From NCBI RefSeq assembly GCF_000719865.1, contig NZ_JOID01000035.1, positions 1 to 54,741 on the forward strand: a stretch of DNA of 54,741 nt, in the 5' to 3' direction. Position numbers and translations under genes: made by a program. Shown one piece after another: positions 1-7,758 of this stretch (the first letter of the stretch is position 1; each line of letters opens with the position of its first letter). This DNA comes from Streptomyces albus subsp. albus (lineage in GTDB: Bacteria; Actinomycetota; Actinomycetes; Streptomycetales; Streptomycetaceae). The notes beneath the pieces were generated by a model, which was given only the letters and a program-made list of their open reading frames with translations, had not been told where the DNA came from and searched no databases.

Positions 1-27
1 CGGCACCCCACTCGGCACCACCCGCAT
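1..27 (-). CDS. Possible 5' end of a gene running off the left edge
   Basis: An ATG (positions 27-25, minus strand) opens a frame reading MRVVPSGVP to the window edge. A GAGG lies six bases upstream of the ATG, a normal ribosome-binding distance. Only nine codons are visible, so nothing can be said about function, and the frame could close just outside the window. If real, it is divergent from the surface-protein gene at 419 and both promoters lie in the intervening 391 bases. Confidence 0.3.
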
Positions 28-418
28 CTCCCACCTCGCACGCCTTGCCCTTGTGGCATGACCTGATCAGCCGGTTTGCGTATTCCCCAACGGAGTCCTG
101 AAGGGGCGGGGTTCCTTGCAAGATCAGGCTGGACATCCGGATTTGATGGTCTATCCGGAGGCTTCCGGTGAGCTGTTCCGATCGTGAGGATGTGCTCCCA
201 ATCCGCCCTGGATGCGCCGGGGTTGGCGTGCGGATTTGTCGATAATCCCAGGTCGGAAACGCTTCTCCGTATAACGATTCCGCTTCGGAACGCTTATCCG
301 ATGAACTGGCCGGTCATCCGGTCACACTTCCTTCCTAAGATCCCCTGCGTAGCCACGGGGGCTTACAGGTTTGACCGCGAGGCGCTCCCAAGGCCGCCTC
401 GCTCGGAGGGGAAACTTC
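28..418. other. Intergenic region upstream of the surface-protein gene
   Basis: No convincing gene. This stretch is less GC-rich than the rest of the window. It holds a pair of near-identical short elements at 254-269 and 286-300 (listed separately), a TATAAC hexamer at 270-275 between them, and the GGAGGGG ribosome-binding site at 405-411 for the gene at 419. It probably contains the promoter and control sites of that gene. Confidence 0.6.
254..300 (+). promoter_or_regulatory. Paired direct repeat, candidate operator
   Basis: CGGAAACGCTTCTCCG at 254-269 recurs as CGGAACGCTTATCCG at 286-300, with copy starts 32 bases apart, about three helical turns. Each copy has inverted CGGA/TCCG ends. 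A TATAAC hexamer lies between them at 270-275. This is the arrangement expected for a dimeric regulator binding twice on one DNA face. The regulator is unknown. Confidence 0.4.
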
Positions 419-1834
419 ATGATCTCTGTACGCAGGCGGGGCTCTGCCCGCCTTGCCGCCGCGGTTCTGGCCTCCGGCCTCGTCGCGGCGGGTGCGATAG
501 CCACCGCCGCACCGGCTGTCGCGGACGACGCCGTTCCGTTCGAGGGCGGTGTGACCGCCACCCTCAACGGCCTCGAGGTGTCCGACAGCGCGGTCATCAC
601 CCTCGGGAACGGCAAGAAGCAGGAGGTCGGCGCCGGTCTCTTCGGTATGACCGTCAACGGTGGCGGCAGCCTGCAGACCTACTGCATCGACATCGCCAAC
701 CCGACGCAGAAGAAGGCCCAGTACGAGGAGAAGTCCTGGGACCAGACCTCTCTGCACAACAACGCGGACGCGGGCAAGATCCTCTGGATCCTGCAGAATT
801 CCTACCCGCAGGTGAACGACCTGGCCGCGCTGGCCAAGAGCGCCGGTGCGGGCAGCCTGACGGAGAAGACCGCCGCGGCCGGCACCCAGGTCGCCATCTG
901 GCGCTTCTCGGACCAGGCGGACGTCGAGGCCAAGAACCCCGAGGCCGAGAAGCTCGCGGACTACCTGGAGAAGTCGGCGCAGAACCTGGCGGAGCCGAAG
1001 GCGTCGCTCATCCTGGACCCGCCGGCCGTTTCCGGTAAGCCCGGTGACCGGCTCGGTCCGATCAAGGTGCAGACGAACGCCGAGTCGGCCACCGTCGAGC
1101 CCGGTGCCGCGGCGGCCGACGTCAAGGTCGTCGACAAGAACGGCCAGCCGGTGACCAGCGTCGCCAACGGCGGTGAGCTGTTCTTCGACGTGCCGACCGA
1201 CACCCCGGCCGGCTCCACCTCGCTGAACGTCAAGGCCACCACCAAGGTCGAGGTCGGCCGCGCCTTCACCAGCCCGACCAAGAGCCAGACCCAGATCCTG
1301 GCCGGCTCCAGCGAGAGCACCGTGACCGCCACCGCCACGGCGGAGTGGGCCAAGGCCGGCCCCGTCCCGGCCGTCTCCGCCAAGGAGAACTGCGCCAAGG
1401 GCGGCGTGGACGTGACCGCGGCCAACGAGGGTGACGAGCCGTTCACCTTCGAGCTGGGCGGCGAGAAGCACACCATCGAGGCCGGCAAGTCCGAGACCGT
1501 CACCCTTCCGGTGAAGGAGGACCAGGCCTACAAGTTCACCATCACCGGTCCGAACGGCTTCGAGAAGACCTTCGAGGGCGTGCTCGACTGCGAGACCACC
1601 GGCACCGACGAGGGCCCCGTGCCGTCCTCGGAGCCGAGCCCGGCCACGGCCGGCGGTTCGGGTGACGAGGCCGGCGACGACTCCGACGCCCCGGCCGGTG
1701 AGGGCGACCTCGCCGAGACCGGCAGCAGCAGCGCCACCCCGGTGATCGCCGGTGTCGCGTTCGCCCTGGTGCTGGCCGGTGGCGCCACCATCTTCTTCCT
1801 CCGCCGGAAGAAGGCCGCCGTCGCGGGTGAGTGA
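419..1834 (+). CDS. Thioester-domain (TQXA) surface protein with LAETG sortase signal
   Basis: A 471-residue secreted wall-anchored protein. The ATG at 419 follows GGAGGGG at 405-411, and a Sec signal with an AAPAVADD cleavage region spans about residues 1-36. The N-terminal domain contains YCIDI and TQVAIW, the cysteine and TQxA glutamine that form the internal thioester in TQXA/TED adhesins; in that family the bond reacts covalently with surface amines. Middle residues resemble repeated Ig-like domains. The C-terminus has an acidic linker, LAETG, a hydrophobic helix and an RRKK tail, the substrate layout of actinobacterial class E sortases (LAxTG). It is transcribed alone and followed by two hairpins. 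Likely role: covalent attachment or an aerial surface structure; the ligand is unknown. Confidence 0.9.
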   Translation: MISVRRRGSARLAAAVLASGLVAAGAIATAAPAVADDAVPFEGGVTATLNGLEVSDSAVITLGNGKKQEVGAGLFGMTVNGGGSLQTYCIDIANPTQKKAQYEEKSWDQTSLHNNADAGKILWILQNSYPQVNDLAALAKSAGAGSLTEKTAAAGTQVAIWRFSDQADVEAKNPEAEKLADYLEKSAQNLAEPKASLILDPPAVSGKPGDRLGPIKVQTNAESATVEPGAAAADVKVVDKNGQPVTSVANGGELFFDVPTDTPAGSTSLNVKATTKVEVGRAFTSPTKSQTQILAGSSESTVTATATAEWAKAGPVPAVSAKENCAKGGVDVTAANEGDEPFTFELGGEKHTIEAGKSETVTLPVKEDQAYKFTITGPNGFEKTFEGVLDCETTGTDEGPVPSSEPSPATAGGSGDEAGDDSDAPAGEGDLAETGSSSATPVIAGVAFALVLAGGATIFFLRRKKAAVAGE

Positions 1835-1843
1835 CCCCGGGCG

Positions 1844-1867
1844 CACCGGCCCCGGACCGGGCCGGTG
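1844..1867 (+). terminator. Hairpin after the surface-protein gene
   Basis: Perfect nine-base stem CACCGGCCC/GGGCCGGTG with a six-base loop, starting ten bases after the stop codon. There is no T-run, as is usual for Streptomyces terminators. Confidence 0.65.
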
Positions 1868-1904
1868 TGGTGCGCACCCTCCGCGGTGACCTGTGAAATC
1901 CCGA

Positions 1905-1942
1905 GTGAAGGGCCGGAATCCTCCCGGATTCCGGCCCTTCAC
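1905..1942. terminator. Second, very strong hairpin (16-bp perfect stem)
   Basis: GTGAAGGGCCGGAATC at 1905-1920 and its exact complement at 1927-1942 flank a six-base loop. It lies 37 bases beyond the first hairpin and 168 bases before ettA. It probably isolates the highly expressed surface-protein unit from ettA, but it could also act as an RNA 3'-end stabiliser. Confidence 0.8.
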
Positions 1943-2110
1943 CGTGCCCGGCCCTGGCCGGCCGGGCCCTGTTCCCCGGCCCGCCCGGGAGCCCGCTCGG
2001 GCCCCCGGGACGCGGCACGTCCGCGACGCGGACAACGGGTTTCCGGTCCGGAGCGGCGGTACGGCAAGATGGGTGTATCCACCCACCCATCGATTGCCGG
2101 ACGGTTTCTC

Positions 2111-3775
2111 TTGGCTGAGTTCATCTACACCATGCGCAAGACGCGCAAAGCGCACGGCGACAAGGTGATCCTCGACGACGTCACGCTGAGCTTCCTGCCC
2201 GGCGCGAAGATCGGCGTCGTCGGCCCGAACGGCGCCGGCAAGTCGACGGTTCTCAAGATCATGGCGGGGCTGGAGCAGCCGTCCAACGGCGATGCCTTCC
2301 TCACCCCCGGCTACAGCGTCGGCATGCTCCTCCAGGAGCCCCCGCTGGACGAGACCAAGACCGTGCTGGAGAACGTCCAGGACGGCGTGCGCGAGACCAT
2401 CGACCAGCTCCAGCGGTTCAACGAGATCGCCGAGCAGATGGCCACCGACTACTCCGACGCGCTGCTCGAGGAGATGGGCAAGCTCCAGGAGAAGCTGGAC
2501 CACGCGAACGCCTGGGAGCTGGACAGCCAGCTGGAGCAGGCCATGGACGCCCTCGGCTGCCCGCCCGGCGACTGGCCCGTGACCAACCTCTCCGGTGGTG
2601 AGCGCCGCCGCGTCGCCCTCTGCAAGCTGCTGCTGGAGGCCCCCGACCTGCTGCTGCTCGACGAGCCCACCAACCACTTGGACGCCGAGTCCGTGCAGTG
2701 GCTGGAGCAGCACCTCGCCAAGTACAAGGGCACCGTCGTGGCCGTCACCCACGACCGGTACTTCCTGGACAACGTCGCCGAGTGGATCCTGGAGCTCGAC
2801 CGCGGCCGCGCCATCGCCTACGAGGGCAACTACTCCACCTACCTCGACAAGAAGGCGGCCCGCCTGAAGGTCGAGGGCCAGAAGGACGCCAAGCGCGCCA
2901 AGCGGCTCAAGGAGGAGCTGGACTGGGTCCGCTCCAACGCCAAGGGCCGGCAGGCCAAGTCCAAGGCCCGCCTCACCCGTTACGAGGAGATGGCCGCCGA
3001 GGCCGAGAAGACCCGGAAGCTGGACTTCGAGGAGATCCAGATCCCGCCGGGCCCGCGCCTGGGCAATGTCGTCGTCGAGGTCGAGAAGCTCAACAAGGCC
3101 TTCGGCGACAAGGTCCTCATCGAGGACCTCTCCTTCACCCTGCCGCGCAACGGCATCGTCGGCGTGATCGGCCCCAACGGCGCCGGCAAGACGACCCTGT
3201 TCAAGATGATCCAGGGCATCGAGACCCCGGACTCGGGCTCGATCAAGGTCGGCGAGACGGTCAAGATCTCCTACGTCGACCAGAACCGCGCCAACATCGA
3301 CCCGAAGAAGACCCTCTGGGCCGTCGTCTCCGACGAACTGGACTACATCAACGTCGGCCAGGTCGAGATGCCCTCCCGGGCGTATGTCTCCGCCTTCGGC
3401 TTCAAGGGCCCGGACCAGCAGAAGCCGGCCGGCGTCCTCTCCGGCGGGGAGCGCAACCGCCTCAACCTGGCGCTCACCCTCAAGCAGGGCGGCAACCTGC
3501 TGCTCCTCGACGAGCCGACCAACGACCTGGACGTGGAGACCCTCTCCTCGCTGGAGAACGCGCTGCTGGAGTTCCCCGGCTGCGCCGTGGTCGTCTCCCA
3601 CGACCGCTGGTTCCTCGACCGCGTGGCGACGCACATCCTCGCCTACGAGGGCGACTCCAAGTGGTTCTGGTTCGAGGGCAACTTCGAGTCGTACGAGAAG
3701 AACAAGATCGAGCGGCTCGGCCCGGAGGCGGCCCGTCCGCACCGTGCCACGCACAAGAAGCTGACCCGGGGCTGA
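2111..3775 (+). CDS. ettA: Energy-dependent translational throttle protein EttA (ABC-F ATPase)
   Basis: ABC-F protein that binds the ribosomal E site and gates elongation according to the ATP/ADP ratio. The 554 residues match the usual EttA length of about 555. The TTG at 2111 gives MAEFIYTMRKTRK, the expected EttA N-terminus; no ATG fits. First ABC domain: Walker A GPNGAGKST at residues 38-46, signature LSGGERRRVAL, Walker B LLLLDEPTNHLD. A charged P-site tRNA-interaction linker rich in KRAKRLKEEL and KGRQAKSKARL follows. Second domain: GPNGAGKTT, LSGGERNRLNL, LLLLDEPTNDLD. It has no membrane segments, so it is not a transporter. The thioesterase start is two bases after its stop, so the genes are likely co-transcribed. 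Confidence 0.96.
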   Translation: MAEFIYTMRKTRKAHGDKVILDDVTLSFLPGAKIGVVGPNGAGKSTVLKIMAGLEQPSNGDAFLTPGYSVGMLLQEPPLDETKTVLENVQDGVRETIDQLQRFNEIAEQMATDYSDALLEEMGKLQEKLDHANAWELDSQLEQAMDALGCPPGDWPVTNLSGGERRRVALCKLLLEAPDLLLLDEPTNHLDAESVQWLEQHLAKYKGTVVAVTHDRYFLDNVAEWILELDRGRAIAYEGNYSTYLDKKAARLKVEGQKDAKRAKRLKEELDWVRSNAKGRQAKSKARLTRYEEMAAEAEKTRKLDFEEIQIPPGPRLGNVVVEVEKLNKAFGDKVLIEDLSFTLPRNGIVGVIGPNGAGKTTLFKMIQGIETPDSGSIKVGETVKISYVDQNRANIDPKKTLWAVVSDELDYINVGQVEMPSRAYVSAFGFKGPDQQKPAGVLSGGERNRLNLALTLKQGGNLLLLDEPTNDLDVETLSSLENALLEFPGCAVVVSHDRWFLDRVATHILAYEGDSKWFWFEGNFESYEKNKIERLGPEAARPHRATHKKLTRG

Positions 3776-3777
3776 GC

Positions 3778-4248
3778 GTGCGACACGTCTACTCCTGCCC
3801 CCTGCGCTGGTCGGACATGGACGCCTTCGGCCATGTGAACAACGTGGTCTTCCTCCGCTATCTGGAGGAGGCGCGGATCGACTTCATGTTCCGGCTGGCG
3901 CCGGGGGAGGGCAGTGAGTCCTTCACCGGCGGCTCGGTGGTCGCCCGGCACGAGATCGACTATCTGCGGCCGCTGGTCCACCGCCACGAACCGGTCACCG
4001 TCGAGACCTGGGTGACGAAGATCGGGGCGGCCTCGCTGACGGTCGCCTACGAGGTCAAGGACCGGGACCAGGTGTACGTCCGGGCCTCGACCATCGTCGT
4101 CCCGTACAACCTCGCCGAGGGCCGGCCGCGCCGGATCACCGCCGAGGAGCGCGCCTTCCTGGAGGCGTACACGGACGACGCCGCCGGCGGTCCCGACACC
4201 GGGAAGCCGGAGGCCGGCGGCCCCGCCGGGGAGGCCGTCGCGGCATGA
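3778..4248 (+). CDS. Hotdog-fold acyl-CoA thioesterase (4HBT family)
   Basis: A 156-residue single-domain protein. The motif W-S-D-M-D-A-F-G-H-V-N-N near residues 10-21 is the catalytic Asp/HVNN signature of 4-hydroxybenzoyl-CoA-type thioesterases, followed by YLEEARIDF and a DYLRP strand. The GTG at 3778 lies two bases after the ettA stop. The last 25 residues are a disordered Gly/Pro/Ala tail. It overlaps the next gene by four bases (ATGA), so all three genes form one unit. The family hydrolyses acyl-CoA thioesters; the substrate cannot be read from sequence. Confidence 0.9.
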   Translation: MRHVYSCPLRWSDMDAFGHVNNVVFLRYLEEARIDFMFRLAPGEGSESFTGGSVVARHEIDYLRPLVHRHEPVTVETWVTKIGAASLTVAYEVKDRDQVYVRASTIVVPYNLAEGRPRRITAEERAFLEAYTDDAAGGPDTGKPEAGGPAGEAVAA

Positions 4249-5081
4249 CCGCACTGCGCCTCGCGGACGCCGGGGAGGCGGCGGACCTCGCCGCCTTCCT
4301 GGCCCGGCTGATCCACTACGACCGGGCGGCCGCCGTGCGCCTGCAGACCGGGGGCGGCGTGCTCGCCGTCTTCGGCCGCCCGGCGCCCTTCGAGGTGCTG
4401 GCCATCCGCACCGCGCGCCTCGCGGACGGACCCGGCGGTCCGGCCGGGGAGGGCGCACCGGCGCCCGCGGGTCCGGCCGGGCTCGATCTGACCGTGTCGG
4501 CCGGTCAGCTGGCCGACGCGCTGGACGCGGCGGCCCCGGCCGGCGCGGCGTCCGGTGACGCGGCCGGCGGGGCGCACGTCCGCGTCCCCGGCAGCGTCAC
4601 CGGCCCGCCCTGGGCCGGGGTGCTGCCGCCGCGCGGCGGCTGGCGGCACCTGCCGGGGCTGCCCGGACCGGAGGAGATCCACGCGGCGCTGGCCGCCGCC
4701 GTGGCCGAGTTCCGCTCCCGCGACGCCGCGCTCCCCGAGGCGCGCCGCACCCGCGCCGAGCGCGACCGCATCGGCCGCGAGATCTGGTCCCGCACACTGG
4801 ACGGCACCGGGCTTCCGCTGCGTGCCGCGCACGCCGCGCAGTCCCTCGGCTTCCTCCGCCCGGCCCCGAGCCGGGCCGGTGCGCCGGTCGCGCCCGCCGG
4901 CGGAGGCGCGGCGGTGACGGTGAGCGCGGCGGGCACGGCGACCGCCGTCGCCCCGCGCACCACCCCGGAACAGCCCCTGGCGCTCCTCGCCGCGGGCAAC
5001 TGGCTCCGCCTCCGCACCCCGTACGGCTCGATCGCCGTGCGTGGCAGCACGCTGCCGGGGCTGCCCCTCACCCCGGTCTGA
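4245..5081 (+). CDS. Conserved hypothetical protein in the ettA operon
   Basis: A 278-residue protein with no recognisable catalytic motif, signal peptide or membrane helix. Its ATG overlaps the thioesterase stop, showing translational coupling. The N-terminal 60 residues look like a compact folded domain (AAFLARLIHYDRAAAVRLQ, then GVLAVFGRPAPFEVLAIRT). The middle is Ala/Gly/Pro-rich, then a charged helical region (residues about 145-190) precedes an Ala-rich linker and a C-terminal WLRLRTPYGSIAVRG strand pair. The ends look like a split beta domain. Function unknown; position suggests a soluble partner of the thioesterase or EttA. Confidence 0.85.
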   Translation: MTALRLADAGEAADLAAFLARLIHYDRAAAVRLQTGGGVLAVFGRPAPFEVLAIRTARLADGPGGPAGEGAPAPAGPAGLDLTVSAGQLADALDAAAPAGAASGDAAGGAHVRVPGSVTGPPWAGVLPPRGGWRHLPGLPGPEEIHAALAAAVAEFRSRDAALPEARRTRAERDRIGREIWSRTLDGTGLPLRAAHAAQSLGFLRPAPSRAGAPVAPAGGGAAVTVSAAGTATAVAPRTTPEQPLALLAAGNWLRLRTPYGSIAVRGSTLPGLPLTPV

Positions 5082-5146
5082 CCGGACCGGCTCCCACCGG
5101 ACCGCCTCCGACCGGACGCGGGCGCCCGCGTCACCGCACCGGCCCT

Positions 5147-5172
5147 CCGGGGTGGGCCCAGGCCCACCCCGG
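5147..5172 (+). terminator. Terminator of the ettA-thioesterase operon
   Basis: CCGGGGTGGGC and GCCCACCCCGG pair perfectly around a four-base loop, 65 bases after the stop of the 278-residue protein and 53 bases before the histidine-kinase gene. Confidence 0.75.
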
Positions 5173-5225
5173 CCGGGGGTCTGCGGGGCATGCCCACCTC
5201 CTCCCGCCGCGCCCAGAATCAAGGC

Positions 5226-6599
5226 ATGGTGAAGAACGTGAAACGGGGACGCGGGCAGGCCGCCGAGTGGCTGGCAGAGCGATGGCAGGCGATGGGGCAG
5301 GGGGCGGCCGCGGCGCACCGGGCGGCGGACGCGGCGCTGGCCGCGGCCGTGGCGGCCGTCGCGCTGGTGCTCACCTTCGGGCTCGGGCTGATCACCGCCT
5401 GGCCGCCCGCCGTCGAGCGGCTGCGCAGGGCGGCCGACGCGGAACGGCTCCGGCTCGGCGCACGGACCGGCACACCGGTCCCGAGCCCGTACGCGCCGCT
5501 GCCCGCGCCCGGCGGGGAGAAGGAGGAGGGGAAAGGAGGCGGCTGGGGCCTGGCCATGGGGTGGCGCGGCCCGCGGTACCGCGCGGTGGAGAGCCGCTTC
5601 CAGGGCTACCTCACCGACCCCGCGACCTGGCGGGATCTGCAGTGGGCGGTGCTGAGCCCGGCCTTCGCGCTGCTGGCCCTGCTGCCCGCCGCGGCCGTGC
5701 TCTACGGGGCTCTCGGCCTGCTGCTGCCGGGCGCGCTGGGCGATCCGCACGGCGCCTCGGACTGGCTCGGCTCGTTCCTCGGCGCCCGCGCTTCCGGCAT
5801 CGTGCTCGGACTGCTCTCCGTCGCGCTGGGGTTCTGGGCGGCGCCGCCGGTTCTGCGGCTCCACGACCGGGTCTCCGAGGCCCTGCTCCGTCCGACCCGG
5901 AAGGCCGGTCTCGCCCTGCGGGTACGGGAGTTGTCCGAGACCCGCACCGAGGCGGTCGATGCCCAGGCCGCGGAACTGCGGCGGATCGAACGGGACCTGC
6001 ACGACGGGGTGCAGGCCCGGCTGATCGCCGTCGGGCTCAACCTCGGCGCGATCGAGCAGCTCACGGAGAGCGACCCGGCCGCCGCCCGGATGATGGCCGC
6101 CCAGGCCCGGGAGTCCTCCGAGCGGGCCCTGGCCGAACTGCGCGGACTGGTGCGCGGCATCCACCCGCCCGTCCTGGCCGAACGCGGACTGGTCGACGCC
6201 GTGCGGGCGGTGGCCGTGGACAGCCCGCTCGACGCCGAGGTCACGGCCGACCTGGCGGGCGAGGTGCCGGCCGCGCTGCAGTCCGCCGTCTACTTCGCCG
6301 TGTGCGAGCTGGTCGCCAACGCCGCCCGCCACTCCGGAGCCGGACGGGTGTGGATCGACCTCCACACCGCGGAACCGGGAACCCCCCGCGAGGCGCTGCG
6401 CGTCTCGGTGACCGACGACGGGCACGGGGGCGCCGAACTCACCGACGGGGGCGGGCTGCGCGGGATCGAGCGCCGGCTCGCCGGCTTCGACGGCGTCCTC
6501 GCCCTGAGCAGTCCGCGTGGCGGACCCACGATGCTGACCCTGGAGATACCGTGCGCGTTGTCCTCGCCGAGGACCTCTACCTCCTCCGAGAAGGCCTGA
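5226..6599 (+). CDS. NarL-family sensor histidine kinase
   Basis: A 457-residue membrane kinase. One hydrophobic helix lies at about residues 39-58 and two further hydrophobic stretches at about 145-215 flank an extracytoplasmic region, giving a putative-sensor membrane module. The HisKA_3 box R-R-I-E-R-D-L-H-D-G-V-Q carries the phospho-accepting His259. The ATPase domain follows, with N-box ELVANAARHSG and G-box DDGHGGAE then GGGLRGIERRL. The ATG at 5226 was chosen over an upstream in-frame start because a CAGAAT hexamer ends six bases before it, fitting a leaderless transcript. Its 3' end overlaps the response-regulator gene by 49 bases. The signal sensed is unknown. Confidence 0.92.
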   Translation: MVKNVKRGRGQAAEWLAERWQAMGQGAAAAHRAADAALAAAVAAVALVLTFGLGLITAWPPAVERLRRAADAERLRLGARTGTPVPSPYAPLPAPGGEKEEGKGGGWGLAMGWRGPRYRAVESRFQGYLTDPATWRDLQWAVLSPAFALLALLPAAAVLYGALGLLLPGALGDPHGASDWLGSFLGARASGIVLGLLSVALGFWAAPPVLRLHDRVSEALLRPTRKAGLALRVRELSETRTEAVDAQAAELRRIERDLHDGVQARLIAVGLNLGAIEQLTESDPAAARMMAAQARESSERALAELRGLVRGIHPPVLAERGLVDAVRAVAVDSPLDAEVTADLAGEVPAALQSAVYFAVCELVANAARHSGAGRVWIDLHTAEPGTPREALRVSVTDDGHGGAELTDGGGLRGIERRLAGFDGVLALSSPRGGPTMLTLEIPCALSSPRTSTSSEKA

Positions 6600-7207
6600 T
6601 CCGGCTGCTGGAGGCCCATGGCTTCGAGATCGCGGCCGCCGTGGCCAGCGGCCCGGAGCTGGCCCGGGCGCTGCGCGAGGAGCGGCCGGACGTCGCGGTG
6701 GTGGACGTCCGTCTGCCGCCCACGCAGACCGACGAAGGGCTGCAGGTCTCCCTGGCGGCCCGCCGGGAACAGCCCGGGCTGCCGGTGCTCGTCCTCTCCC
6801 AGCACATCGTGCAGCTGTACGCCCGCGAGCTGCTGGCCGACGGCCGGGGCGGGGTGGGCTATCTGCTGAAGGACCGGGTCTTCAACTCGGCGCAGTTCGT
6901 GGACGGGGTGCGCCGGGTGGCCGAGGGCGGGACGGCCATGGACCCGGAGGTGATCGCCAAGCTCCTGGCCAGCAACGCCCGCGACGAGCCGCTCGCCCGG
7001 CTCACCCCGCGCGAGCAGCAGGTGCTGGAACTGATGGCCGAGGGCCGGTCGAACGCCGCCATCGCCCGGGAGCTGGTCCTCAGCGACGGGGCGGTCAGCA
7101 AGTACACCACCAGCATCTTCGCCAAGCTGGACCTGGCGCCGTCGGAGGACGACAACCGCCGGGTGCGGGCGGTCCTCGCCTATCTGAGCGGCAAGCGGCG
7201 GCTCTGA
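6551..7207 (+). CDS. LuxR/NarL-family response regulator
   Basis: A 218-residue partner of the preceding kinase. The receiver domain has the acidic pocket AED near the N-terminus, phospho-acceptor Asp52 (VVDVRLPP) and conserved K in YLLKDRV. The output domain has the LuxR helix-turn-helix LTPREQQVLELMAEG followed by SNAAIARELVLSDGAVSKY. Between Asp52 and the next strand it carries T-Q-T-D-E-G, the insertion seen in the DesR/LiaR-like subset. The GTG at 6551 is read inside the end of the kinase gene, so translation is coupled. A 14-bp hairpin that includes its stop codon follows. Confidence 0.93.
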   Translation: MRVVLAEDLYLLREGLIRLLEAHGFEIAAAVASGPELARALREERPDVAVVDVRLPPTQTDEGLQVSLAARREQPGLPVLVLSQHIVQLYARELLADGRGGVGYLLKDRVFNSAQFVDGVRRVAEGGTAMDPEVIAKLLASNARDEPLARLTPREQQVLELMAEGRSNAAIARELVLSDGAVSKYTTSIFAKLDLAPSEDDNRRVRAVLAYLSGKRRL

Positions 7208-7235
7208 GCCGGGGCCGGCGGCCGGCCCCGGCTCA
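7205..7235. terminator. Bidirectional terminator between response regulator and globin
   Basis: The 14-base arm TGAGCCGGGGCCGG, which begins with the stop codon, pairs perfectly with 7222-7235 around a three-base loop. It sits between convergent genes and can serve both. Confidence 0.8.
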
Positions 7236-7245
7236 GCGCCTGCCG

Positions 7246-7273
7246 TCAGGCGTTCTCAGGCGTCGTCAGGCGT
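7246..7273. repeat. Three 10-bp tandem copies of TCAGGCGT at the globin stop
   Basis: TCAGGCGT occurs at 7246, 7256 and 7266, exactly ten bases apart. Read on the minus strand each TCA is a stop codon, placing stops in all three frames at the end of the globin gene (the functional one is 7268-7266). Confidence 0.8.
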
Positions 7274-7676
7274 CGTCGTCCGTGTTGATCAAGGTGGCGG
7301 CGGCGTAGGTCAGGTAGTGCCAGAACTGCTCCTCGTGCTCCGGGGAGAGCTCCAGCTCCTCCAGCGCCGTGCGCATATGACGCAGCCAGGCGTCGTGAGC
7401 CGCCCGGTCCACGGTGAAGGGGGCGTGCCGCATCCGCAGCCGGGGATGGCCGCGGTTGTCGCTGTAGGTGGTGGGGCCGCCCCAGTACTGCATGAGGAAC
7501 AGGGCGAGCCGGTCCTCGGCCGGGCCGAGATCCTCCTCCGGGTACATCGGCCGCAGCAGGGGGTCCTCGGCGACTCCCTCGTAGAAGCGGTGCACCAGCC
7601 GCCGGAAGGTCGGCTCCCCGCCGATCTGCTCGTAGAAGGTCTGCTCCTGAAGCGTGCCGCGCGGAATCCTTTTCAC
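7266..7676 (-). CDS. glbO: Group II truncated hemoglobin (GlbO type)
   Basis: A 136-residue 2-over-2 globin. Expected haem-pocket residues of the trHbO family are present: Tyr32 (B10) in H-R-F-Y-E-G, Tyr45 (CD1) in R-P-M-Y-P-E-E-D-L, proximal His84 (F8) in RMRHAPF and Trp97 (G8) in AWLRHM. The stretch QYWGGPTTYSDNRGHPRLRM is nearly diagnostic. Family members bind O2 very tightly and have been linked to O2/NO chemistry or redox sensing at the membrane. It is encoded 80 bases downstream of the FHA gene on the same strand, with a strong hairpin between, so it probably has its own promoter. Confidence 0.95.
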   Translation of the reverse strand: MKRIPRGTLQEQTFYEQIGGEPTFRRLVHRFYEGVAEDPLLRPMYPEEDLGPAEDRLALFLMQYWGGPTTYSDNRGHPRLRMRHAPFTVDRAAHDAWLRHMRTALEELELSPEHEEQFWHYLTYAAATLINTDDDA

Positions 7677-7713
7677 CCCTCCATGCTCTCAGACGCACCG
7701 GACGAAGTCCGGG

Positions 7714-7758
7714 GACGTAGGTCCCGCCCGCCGGGCCCCGGCGGGCGGGACCCACGTC
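7714..7758 (-). terminator. Terminator after the FHA gene
   Basis: An almost perfect inverted repeat of about 20 bp per arm with one mismatch; the core arms GGTCCCGCCCGCCGG and CCGGCGGGCGGGACC are exact. It overlaps the FHA stop codon (7759-7757) and lies upstream of the globin gene. Confidence 0.8.

Noticed and set aside
335..3754. A 1139-codon open frame on the minus strand opposite ettA and the surface-protein gene
   Set aside because: The product is a Leu/Gly/Val/Asp-rich low-complexity chain with no motif, as expected opposite a G/C-third-position gene. EttA on the plus strand is unmistakable.
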